NCBI GenBank assembly: GCA_026874595.1
Contig: CM049307.1
Location: forward strand, 45,877,678-45,941,677
DNA: 64,000 nucleotides
Reading direction: 5' to 3'
DNA from: Sipunculus nudus
Taxonomy: Eukaryota; Annelida; Sipuncula; Golfingiida; Sipunculidae
The translations under genes were made by a program, and so were the position numbers. A model generated the notes under the pieces. That model was not told where the DNA came from, ran no database searches, and saw only the letters and a program-made list of their open reading frames with translations. Positions 1 to 10,003 of this stretch are shown piece after piece; position 1 is the stretch's first letter; the number at the start of each line of letters is the position of its first letter.

Positions 1-511
1 CATACTGTTACAAATGTAAGACCCTACTTACAGGGTCTGACAAAACCTCCATCCATGGCTTCATTTACAAATAGTCCACAACATTTATACACTTTAATTA
101 AGACAAATATAGCAATCAAGCACCTGGCCTCTAACAAATAATAATTCTGACCTTGTATGTTGCAAATCAGAGTATACGCCCTTGGGGAAAATTAAGGTTA
201 GGGTTTCAGGCACTTTTTTCAATTTTCTTAATAAAAAATTTCATTGAATGAGGTAACAACATGATATTAACAGAATTATTTTGCTAAACAGATAAAAGCA
301 CATCATCAGAAAAGAAATATTTTTTTCTTTTCTATTTGAATTTATTATTTTACTTCTTGAAAAAAAAATAAATTTCAATGACTGGAGCTCAGATTTAGTA
401 AAATTCTACAGTAAATCCAAGTAAAATTTTGAAGGCATCAAAACTGATGCATGCAATGCCTGAAAAACCAATCTTTTTTGGGCCCTATGTGCCTCTTTGA
501 CTAGGCACCTA

Positions 512-564
512 GGTAAGGGTTTTTTTTGGGGTAAGGGTTTTTTTGGGGTAAGGGTTTTTTTTGG
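512..564. repeat. Short tandem repeat, GGTAAGGG plus T-run, three copies
   Basis: Three near-identical units of roughly 18 bp (GGGTAAGGG followed by T-runs) lie in the intron downstream of the C-terminal exon. Nothing else is evident in bases 1-642. Confidence 0.7.
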
Positions 565-642
565 GCTGAGTATTTATAATATAAAAGTACTATATAGTAT
601 GACAACTCAGCACTAGTCCTCTGTGGAAGGCACAGAATTTAC

Positions 643-768
643 CTTTTCAGGTGTATTGGGCTCATTGAGTGCCTTCTGTTGCTGGCTGGCTAGATTCCTT
701 TCTTCATCCAGTTCTTTCTGTATCTCTGCCTCCAGTTCAGCATCATCATCCATGGCTTTATGTGATTC
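643..768 (-). CDS. CACNA1G-like (Cav3): Cav3 exon: start of cytoplasmic C-terminal tail
   Basis: 42 codons, phase 0 at both ends: ESHKAMDDDAELEAEIQKEL, then DEERNLASQQQKALNEPNTP and EK. It corresponds to ESNKEAKEEAELEAEL directly after IVS6 in vertebrate Cav3. It is acidic and probably helical. Acceptor CTTATTCAG, donor AAG|GTAAAT. The rest of the tail lies beyond the window edge. Confidence 0.95.
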
Positions 769-1370
769 CTGAATAAGAAAAATTAGATAAATAATGAATC
801 ACCTTTACTTGATTGACATATTGATGACACACTATATCTGTCTTTTCTGGTTTTTTTTCTCACAATAATCACAATAATCCACAGATCAAAAGGGATATGT
901 TCCAAATACAAAGCCTAGTAGAGCTTTGTTTTCACAGTTCCAAAAATGTATATATGCCCTCCCCATCCTATTCCAGAATTTGTGGAAAAGAATATACAAT
1001 GCTTCACAATTGATGGGGGTCCACAATCCTATATTTTGGCTGATTTGACCCTGAAGTTTGAGGCACCAGTTTCAAACTTGTCTCAGCAACTGGTTGAAAC
1101 AATTCATATATCAAATTTGAGGAAATTAACATTGTCAAACGTTCTTGGGATGATTTTCTTATTTGGGCTTATTTGACCTTGAAGATCAATGTCCAGGTCA
1201 CTGGCTAGGGCAATTCATCTGATACTGGTAGAAACAAGATGTGTATCATATTTGAAGAAAAAATATATGCAGTGCTTTGAAAGGCATCATATGCACAAGG
1301 GATCCTGCAGATGACAGATTATTTTTACAGAAACCACATCTCATAGGGGTGGTGTGGTTGATTTTAAATA

Positions 1371-1640
1371 TTTCCAGATGTTTATAAGACTTATTCATGT
1401 TACATCTTCTTCTAAAGGCAATAAAATATTGATAAATGTAATCATTGGGGTGGGGGTTGGAGGTGGCAATGGGGGTGAACAGGGGGTAAAACAGGCAGAA
1501 TGAATTATTGTGTATGCTGTGAAGAGCCAGATGGATTTTCTGAAAAAAAAACATTGATTTTGAATCTTTCCAGATGTTTATAAGACTTATTCATGTTTTA
1601 CCTTCTTCTAAAGGCAGTAACATATTGATAAATGTAATGA
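1371..1640. repeat. Direct duplication of ~74 bp
   Basis: The segment TTTCCAGATGTTTATAAGAC and what follows (1371-1444) recurs at 1567-1640 with a few substitutions; about 120 bp of other sequence lies between. It is in the intron 769-4118, which otherwise holds only AT-rich sequence, a TA microsatellite and the possible microexon at 2774. Confidence 0.75.
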
Positions 1641-2384
1641 TCATTTGTAATACAATTATATATGTTATGCATAGTAACTCTGTTGAGAAATTTATTGTAA
1701 GCATTCACATTAACTGATTCCTTCTTCATTCATTAACCATTTTCTCTATTTTCTGAAAATGATGCAAAATTACTTTTTTATTTCATAATGATTTGGAGAG
1801 AGATATATACATGTTACACATGTATGTACAGACAGATATATTTTTCCCCACTACCAAACTTGTTAAAATCTGGTAATGGGGATTATCTTTCTTGTATATG
1901 TCTATATACTGTCTAAATATTAAACAACAAATTGAATATATGACTTTATAGATTAACTGTTAATTTAGTTTTTTTCATTAAACTTTTAAAGATCCTAAGA
2001 AGGAGATGCTCTGAAAAGTGTTTATAAATGTACCTGAATGCAGGCAACATGCTTTATACTAATCCCAAGTTTCCATTGTGAGTAAATTAAACCTTCTCCC
2101 AGTGTCATTATATGAAAGTCCATGCACAATACATTACCATGATAGACATAACTGAACTTGACTGAATGTATTCTTGTAGGTCTTTGAAATTACCCCAGTT
2201 AAAAAGAAATCAAACTAGTACTGTATACAAGACTGAATCAGAGTCAATACTACTGATGGGTATACGTTAACAGCTCAAATTAAAATTTTTTTCTAAACAA
2301 ATATATTTAGTACAAGGGAATTTGAACTGGTCAAAAGGTTTTATTTCTTATTCAAATCATGCTATTTATGATTTCATTTGAGTG

Positions 2385-2498
<114 letters not shown>

Positions 2499-2773
2499 GA
2501 GTGAAAATTCACTATCAGTTAGCTCAAACTTTGAAATTCAGATTTACTGCTTTATATAAACATCTTATTTTTATACAATGTTTACAATTTTACAAAGGAT
2601 TATATCATAGTAGAAATCAGATCAAACCAACTTAGGCCTAAATAAAAAAAAAAATATTTCCCATGTATGTGTGTTCCATGGAAATCTAATTCAATAAATA
2701 AAATTGTGTGTGCTCAGGTTGCATGCATGTATGTATGTATAAGACTCTCTGAAAATGTAAACCTGTGACTTAC

Positions 2774-2806
2774 CATTCTATCTCTTATCCTGCGGGAAAT
2801 CTCTCC
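2774..2806 (-). CDS. CACNA1G-like (Cav3): Possible 33-nt microexon in the proximal C-terminus
   Basis: It lies in the intron between VLMKHLE and ESHKAMDD. On the minus strand, TTTAAATACAG is followed by 33 nt encoding GEISRRIRDRM and a perfect donor ATG|GTAAGT. Both flanking junctions are phase 0, so inclusion keeps the frame and adds 11 mostly charged residues right after IVS6. The pyrimidine tract is weak and such matches occur by chance in a 3.3-kb intron. Confidence 0.3.
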
Positions 2807-4118
2807 CTGTATTTAAATTCAAGTCACCATATGCTTGTAAAGTATGATTTGCATGTTCACCAAAATGAAAGCCAACTATATAAGTGACTTCCCCTGTTAA
2901 TAATAGTGTTATAAATGTGGAATTGTTATACAGATGTATGTGTACATGTAACTCAAAAAATAATGAGTGAATACAAATGCAAACTTTGTTGAAAACTTGG
3001 TTAAACATGTTAAAATGTTTATTTGAACTTTCTAAGATGAACTCTCTTCTGTTGCTAAATAGATTCAGCTAAATATGCACATCTGTAAACTGGTCTGGTA
3101 TTTTGGGAAAGACAAATAATGCAGTTATATAGATATGTAAATTAACTGTGAATAATATTTAGATTAACTGTAACAAAAATTCTATAAAGTGTATTTTGCC
3201 GTAATTTTGTCCATTAATGTTAAGTGTAAGTTTTCAACAGCAACTTACTTTTGAACTTTCAAATACAGCTGAGAAGTATTTCCAAAACTAGTTAGACAAG
3301 GTATTAGGAAACAGTAAATAATATGTAAAATGCAAAAAATGTGTGCCTTTTGACTCCAATAATACAGTTCACTGGCACAAATCGATTTCAATGTTATTTT
3401 TGTCTCCACAAGGAGGTTGTGTTCCTTCCAATTCATGTGTGTGTGTTTGTTCGTGTTTTTGTTCACAACATAACTCCTGCATTCATCAAATTCCCATGAA
3501 ATTTCAGGGCATTTCAAGAATGGGCCAAGGAAGAACCTATTAGATTTTGGTGTTGATCCACCTCAAGATCTGTGTCAAGGTAAGACTTCCAGGAATATTC
3601 AAAAATGCTCATTCCCTAATGCATGAATAAACCTGGCAATATGGGCCAAACAGGTGAATGCTAACACAGGTTGGGGGGGGACTTCTGCATGAATGAATCT
3701 GGGAGTATGGGCTGAATAAGAGAATGCAAACACTTTTTTTGGAGCATCCCACATTTAGGACTGCCCACATGGTGGAGGCTTGCATTCCTCAGAATGCAGA
3801 TTTCTAGTTATTGACATATAGCTCACAATGTAGATGCACTAACTGAATAAGGATGAGGAAAACTTTATGATAAGAACAGTAGGTCATCTTCTGATTTCAG
3901 ATTTTGTAACTGTAGTGCATTAGAGTAAGCTTTTGAGTTTCTACTGAGGTTTTTAGCATTTCAAATTCAAGGACTGACAAGTCCAGTGTTTTAGCAACTA
4001 GGTTGGTCCCTGTTGCATAATTTCAACATGATGTGTCATATTTTATGACTGATGTAAATATAAAGGAAATTAGGCAAAATAACTGAGTAAAAAAGAGGAA
4101 AATGCCAGTTAGACTAAC

Positions 4119-4274
4119 CTCTAGATGTTTCATAAGCACGGCCACTACAACGTTAACCAGGACGAACTGAGCCATCAACACAAAAACCACGAAGAACACC
4201 GGAGCCAAGATGAGGCTGACGCAGCAGTTCTTAGTGCAGTCATCAGAGCTGTCACAGTCCTCTCTCAGCGTATC
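4119..4274 (-). CDS. CACNA1G-like (Cav3): Cav3 exon: domain IV post-pore loop and S6
   Basis: 52 codons, phase 0 at both ends: [20 protein letters not shown], then S6 [20 protein letters not shown] and [27 protein letters not shown] is a Cav3 signature. Acceptor TGATTTCACAG, donor GAG|GTTAGT. The 5' half of this exon and its acceptor are duplicated twice in the preceding intron (4316-4391 and 5792-5864). Only this copy has the S6 coding part and a donor. Confidence 0.96.
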
Positions 4275-4315
4275 CTGTGAAATCAAACATGTATACTTTA
4301 TTTACTGTAGTCCTT

Positions 4316-4391
4316 GAGCCAAGATGAGGCTGATGCGGCAGTTCTTCGTGCATGCAGTCATCAGGCTGTCACAGTCCTCTTTCAGCGTATC
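4316..4391 (-). pseudogene. Partial duplicate of the IVS6 exon, copy 2
   Basis: It is 114 bp from the genuine exon's matching point and keeps the CAG acceptor and an open frame: DTLKEDCDSLMTACTKNCRI then SLILA. It differs by a one-base loss and compensating insertions that restore the frame. The duplication ends before S6, and the frame meets TAA a few codons past the junction. Splicing here would truncate the channel before IVS6. Confidence 0.8.
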
Positions 4392-4412
4392 CTGTGAAAT
4401 CAAACATGTATA

Positions 4413-5770
4413 GAGTGTCGTTTATCCGAAAGCCTCGGGGGACAAGCTTTTTGTTCAGGTGAACGATCGTTCAGATGAATGATTTGGCATGAATTTGCTC
4501 TATGAATCAACGTGATTAGGTCTACCGCCGAGTTCGGGACATTACCAGATACTGACTGACCCAAATTGATGAAGCTGGCCCCTGATAAACGTGTGACAAT
4601 ATATTATAACATTTTCGATTGATTTAATAAATTCACCATATAGAACACATTATTATATAAAAATATAATTATTGCTGAACAGCTCTGGCTGGAAACAATC
4701 AGTATCGTAACTACATCATGTCACGCATGGCTGCCATGATAACTAGAATAACCTGCCATGACCTCGAAAGTGCTGCCATCTCTAGGCAGATAGGTTAACC
4801 ACAGGAACCTTTAAACATTTACTGTATTTTTATTGAAATGGCAAGCAAGAGGATCGGTTGAATGTACAAGTTAACAAGTTTATGTACACATTTTTATTTC
4901 AAAAAAATGAAACGAAATGTAAATGTCACTGATCATAGATCTTTCGACATTGAATTCTCTGGCAAGGTCAGCTGGCTTGGTACCCGCGTCAAGTGTTACA
5001 ATATCGACAGTTTGTCATCAACTGACAGGATATGGCGCTTACCTGACTCCATTGACGAGTGAGAGTGAACAGTAGGTAAAAATTCATATGGAGAATAAGC
5101 AGGATGAGCAGTAAATCGTGCTGACATTCACTATCACAATAGTTTAATCAGCTTCGTAGCATGGTTTATAAAAAGCTCAGACTTCCTCGACTGCAGTCGT
5201 AAGCAGCTATTCTAGTTAATCAAAATTCCCATATATTGAGTAGAAATAATCTGGCCAATAGACTTTGTGAGTAAATAACGGAGGCGCATATAAATTCAAC
5301 TAATGCTCACCGTTTTACTCAAGGCCTGGGCGACTACCGGAACGAAGATCAAAGCTATCCTTTAAAGCCACCCTGATCAAGCTGAGCTGATGACTACACA
5401 GATCGGCGAGGCTGAGTTTATCACACCTACAACCTGCGGTCGACTACTCAGTTATGATCTGTTGTAACATTTTGTTTGTATAGGTTAATTACCCTGGCCT
5501 GGGCATTCTGATTAAAGCGAGGACGACCCCGGCGGCGTGGCGGTGTTTTCACCTACTGCCTACGCTCGACATTAATCAGTCGGCAATATGTATTACCGCT
5601 TAAGTTGCTACTTTTGTTTTGAATCAGACAATCTTTTATACCATTTTAATTTGATATTTTTTGTCATTGTTCAGATTTCGGATAAATGGTTAAAATTTCG
5701 GTTCTCCGTTATTTATTTCGGATGAACAATTTTATGGATAAATTGTGTTCGGATATTCGACTTTCTACTG
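4413..5770. mobile_element. pogo/Tigger-like non-autonomous DNA transposon
   Basis: A 1,358-bp insertion flanked by TA on both sides (4411-4412, 5771-5772). The ends are imperfect inverted repeats: left GAGTGTCGTTTATCCGAA, right (reverse complement) CAGTAGAAAGTCGAATATCC. Removing it and one TA restores the uninterrupted duplicate sequence CATGTA-TA-CTTTATT, as seen at the end of the genuine exon's intron copy. No transposase-like reading frame is visible. The internal part near 5300-5600 is GC- and CpG-richer than the surroundings. Confidence 0.75.
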
Positions 5771-5791
5771 TACTTTATTTTTGTAGTCCAT

Positions 5792-5864
5792 GAGCCAAGA
5801 TGAGGCTGACGCAGCAGTTTTTGGTACAGCCATCGGAGCTGTCACAGTCCTCTCTCGGTATATA
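5792..5864 (-). pseudogene. Partial duplicate of the IVS6 exon, copy 3
   Basis: The most upstream copy in transcription order, so a spliceosome coming from the pore exon at 6680 meets it first. It keeps an acceptor (ATTTCACAG) and the frame [20 protein letters not shown] then LILAHGLQK and stop. It has no donor and no S6. It is separated from copy 2 by the inserted transposon at 4413-5770. Confidence 0.8.
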
Positions 5865-6679
5865 CTGTGAAATAAAACATGTAAAATTGATTTATTGTAG
5901 TCCCTGATGGACAGATCATTCTTACTAGAATAATTTCTGACGTTAGGTCAGGGTAAACTTGAAATAAGTTGTTCACAGGATCAAATCTTCTTGCACTGTG
6001 CAAGTCCCTGCATATTAGTCCAGAAGTGGACACTGATGGGCCTCACAACCAAGGAGGCTCGATTTGTTAGACATTCCTAGATAAAAGCAAATTTATTATT
6101 TTTAGGAATATTCAGAAAAATCATGCCTCAAAGTGCTGAAATCTTTCAGAACATAAATTTATTTCCAGAAATATATGTTTAACTATATTTGATATGTTAA
6201 ATATGTTACACTGGAATATGATGCCAGAGAATGAACTATAATATCCACCAGTATTCATTAAACACTTTTCTTTAATGATTTTAACTAAAAGTGATGAAAC
6301 AGCTAGAATGACCCCAATATCCAAGGAAGGTGTGCAATGCTGAGTGAAACTAAACAGGAGATACAGAATTCCATGCTTAACTAGATAAAGGATAGATTTA
6401 TTTAGCAAAACATTCAACACTTAAACATCTAGTATTTTTTTCCTTTTATCATACATTTTTGTAACTTCTATATAGATCTTGACATAAGTGATACAATATA
6501 ATATATTTAAAATAAACCAACAAATACATCCCAGCAAATTTATTTAAAAATTCTCTACATCCTATAACTAAACTGTGCCCCTGTCAATTTGTAACATGAT
6601 ATTTTTACCTTAACAGTAAAATTCCATATTACCTCCATTATATCTGAACCCAAATCTCATTCTAACATGTTACTTTTAC

Positions 6680-6801
6680 CTTCATGATACCATTCCAGTT
6701 GTCTCCCGTGGCAACCCTGAAGAGTGTGAGGAAGGCCATGCCAAAGTTCTGGAAGTGAGCGTGTGGTCCCAGCCCTTCACATGGATGTGATTTTGAACAT
6801 T
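6680..6801 (-). CDS. CACNA1G-like (Cav3): Cav3 exon: domain IV turret and P-loop with selectivity-filter aspartate
   Basis: Two bases plus 40 codons: [20 protein letters not shown], then [20 protein letters not shown]. The D in TGDNW is the domain IV pore-locus residue. Two cysteines flank HP, as in vertebrate Cav3. Acceptor ATGCACAG, donor AAG|GTAAAA, phase 0. Confidence 0.97.
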
Positions 6802-7867
6802 CTGTGCATACAACAAAATACCATGCTTATGCTGGAAAATATCCTGTGCAACAGTGGTGATTAAAATTTGAATATCCCCTTGAGTTTATGTTTTAACCAT
6901 TTCCTGTAAGTTTTTCAGTCTGTCTGTTAATTTGTATGTATTTCTCAAAAGATTAAGGATGGATTTTGATGAACTTTAATTAAGCTGATGGATATTGTTA
7001 AATTTTGTGGTGACATGGATATCTGGGTACAGATTTATCTGTCATCTACAAAGAAACTGCTTCTGATGTCTACATCTGGTTTACAAATTTGGTACGTATT
7101 ACCCAGAAAAGTGGGTCTTGAAGGAAAAGAGTACTTGTGTAAACATATAGCAAGAGAGCTTGATAAAATCTTACACTGGCAAAGATTGTATGCTCTGAAC
7201 ATTGCGTGTGACCTCCTGGTGACCTTTCACTCACACATGTGAGAAATGCCAGGATTCTTCAGGTTTGGCAAGGTGCCAAATACCCTGTCAGTTTGCGCTG
7301 GATAAACTAAAATCTGATTGCATGGCTCTGTGTTCAAACAAATCTGCAGAGCTGGTAGAAAAAATCTGATTGGCTTAGCGTGTAAACAAACGTGGCTGGG
7401 CCAGTAGCAAGCTCATGCAGCACTGCATGAAAGGAAATATGCAGAGAGTGGGGATAACTGACCTCAGGCCACACCAGCAAGTCAATATAGAGACTGTTGA
7501 AAGATGACGATTGCATTGTATGTATTCCAACAGGGGTTGGAAAAAGTCTGTGCTACCAAGCGCTTTTGACTACAGTGCAAAGTGACCTGTACCTCAAAGA
7601 ACATCTGATTGTGCTGGTGATACCTGCAATGTGATTGGTTAAATATTATGCATAGGGAATTCCACAGAGAAAACACCACCTGGTGGCCAAACCTGACCGG
7701 CAACTGTGGTTTACTGCAGCGGGTAGTGTAGCCAATAGTTGAGCATAGTGAACCACTGCTTATGGAGTGTAGCACAGACAGGTGCTCCTCAAGAGTCACA
7801 TATTTTCACAGAGAATTGCATGGAAAATTGCATTAAGAGTCATATTCCCATCACTGAAGGTGTGCAC

Positions 7868-8170
7868 TAGATGTACACATAATTTAATGACACATCAATA
7901 TAGTGAAATTATAAACCAGGGCAAATGGGAGCAATATCTTTGTGTCACATCAATATTGTGAGGTCACACACCAGAGTGTTACATGTACATATATTTTGAT
8001 TACATATGTTTTGAAGACACAATAATGTGAAGTCATAAACCAGAGGGTTACATGTACACATAATCTGATGACACATCAATATTGTGAGGTCACATACCAG
8101 AAGGTTACATGTACACATAATTTGATGATGCATCAATATATTGTGAAGTTAGAGATCAAGAGGGTAAAAT
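7868..8170. repeat. Minisatellite-like tandem repeat, unit ~65 bp
   Basis: Four to five degenerate copies share ACATGTACACATAAT, GATGACACATCAATAT and GTGAGGTCACA..CCAGAGGGT. It lies in the intron between the domain IV S5 and pore exons (6802-8773), where I see no other structure. Confidence 0.7.
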
Positions 8171-8773
8171 GACACATAATCTGATTCAGTAAGGAACAAA
8201 TCAAATTTTTATGCAATGATGTTGTGAACATGCCTCAATATTATGGTACAGTAGCTGGGTTGAGGAGTTGGTGTTTTCTGTGTCATGATGCAAACAAAAA
8301 GATCAAAGGTTTTACGTACTTTACTTCGAAATGAAAAAGAATATACAATTATTCCTCATGCCCAATAACCTTTTTATCAAAAAATATTATCATATGGTTT
8401 GAACAATGTTTAAATATGGGATAACTGATGTAACATTAGCAAATTTTAGTAAGATTCAACTAATTCTGAGAATGGAAAATTTTAGAAACATAATTTGAAG
8501 TAATTTGTATATATAGTTGTATGTTAATATTTAAAACAGGCAGACTATATTGATTTAGTTCTTGAATAATTTAGCACATTACGATATCAAACAATGCATA
8601 ATGATATTTTCTCTAATCACAAAATATTATTTAACACACTTAAATCTAGATATCCTCTACGAGGTTTCATTATTCACTTTACACAAGTCCCAACTTCTTA
8701 CACTTATCTGTGATTTCAAGCTAATATTATGAAAGTGACAGTTTCCACCGGGAAAGTGAGAAGATCGACCTAC

Positions 8774-8923
8774 CTAACCGTCCAAACAGCTCCACTCCTA
8801 GCGCAGCGAAGATGAAGAACAGTAAGAAGAAGAGAAGGCCCAAGTTCCCAACTTGTGGCAGCGCTTGTACTACAGTGTCTAACAGAGCACGGATTCCCTT
8901 AGCCATCTTCAGCAGCTTCAGCA
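8774..8923 (-). CDS. CACNA1G-like (Cav3): Cav3 exon: domain IV end of S4, S4-S5 linker and S5
   Basis: It reads [20 protein letters not shown], then [20 protein letters not shown] and LGVELFGRL plus G. Nearly the whole exon matches vertebrate Cav3. Acceptor TGTTTGCAG, donor TTAG|GTAGGT. The last G joins AA of the next exon to encode the conserved glutamate of the LEC motif. Confidence 0.97.
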
Positions 8924-9032
8924 CTGCAAACAACCAACCAATCACATAAACTACCACTGTGTGTGCTGCTATCTGACTTAGTCAGCTGTGAGCTAAAAAT
9001 ACCACATACTACCAAGTGAGCTCTTAGAAATA

Positions 9033-9595
9033 CAGTGGATTCCGCTTAATAGCAACTTCTATTTGTCAGGGTCAAAACTGCAAATAAAACAGAGATTTCT
9101 ATTAAGTGAATATCAAAATGGTGGCAATGAGCGAATTTTAAGGAAAACTGAAATTATGCAGCCATAAAATGTTTCATTTTCAAATAAACACTGACAAATA
9201 AGCATAAAAAACAATAGAACAAGTTGAAAATCTTAATTTTGGAGCTGTATTAGTCAGATGTCTCTCTAAAAATACAACTGTAAACATATCTCAATGTTAC
9301 ACCCTTGTCAAGAAACCTATGTAATAAGTGTAACCATACATAAACAAGTGAAATAGTTTGCTTTGGAATGAAATTTCAATGGCTACACCCATTTTGTTTG
9401 CAAATATCAGGTATGTGAACTATACTTCAGGCATTTTTTCAGTATTGCTAATAGTCGAAAATTGAACCTATCCAAATTGCTATAGTAAGAAGATTATTAT
9501 AGATGTCAAAGATAAAATGGTTTTGAAATTTCAGGTTTTATTGCAAATAAAAGAAAATTTCTATTACACCAATTGCTAATAAGTAGAGATTACTG
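9033..9595. mobile_element. TA-flanked MITE-like element with inverted ends
   Basis: The left end CAGTGGATTCCGCTTAATAG and the right end (reverse complement) CAGTAATCTCTACTTATTAG are related. TA lies on each side (9031-9032, 9596-9597). It is 563 bp with no reading frame, probably a non-autonomous Tc1/mariner/pogo superfamily element. It fills most of intron 8924-9872. Confidence 0.6.
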
Positions 9596-9872
9596 TACCT
9601 CCTGATATTTGCAGTCCTTGATAATCATATTTGATAATAAATAATCATATCAGTCATATTTTTGTACAAATGACATCGTTTGGTGACAGATCTTGCAGGA
9701 CATCACTGGGATGGTGAATCATTCAAGTCTGTCAGCAATTCAACAAGGTTGGGCTCCAGAGAAGGGGTGGAAGAATTCTTTAGGGAAAAGCATCACATTC
9801 TCAAAAAGTAAGCAGCCGGAGCTCTTATTATTTAGAATATGGTAACTAGTTTTTCAACATTCTGTGCCTCAC

Positions 9873-10003
9873 CTCTGGCAATACGGAGCACCCTCATGAC
9901 TCTGATAATGGTTGGATTTATAGGTATAAAGCCAGACCTCATCTCCTCAAGAAAGATACCAATCACAGACAGGAATATGATGGCCATGTCCAACTGGTTC
10001 CAT
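9873..10003 (-). CDS. CACNA1G-like (Cav3): Cav3 exon: domain IV S3 and start of S4
   Basis: After the split arginine it reads [20 protein letters not shown], a short extracellular loop, then [16 protein letters not shown], which begins the S4 voltage sensor. [19 protein letters not shown] is diagnostic of Cav3 domain IV. Acceptor TTTTTCAG, donor AGAG|GTGAGG, exit phase 1 (G|TG gives Val). Confidence 0.96.

Noticed and set aside
4862..5062. 66-codon plus-strand frame inside the TA-flanked transposon, considered as transposase
   Set aside because: It is too short and has no DDE/D or helix-turn-helix features that I can see; the element looks non-autonomous.
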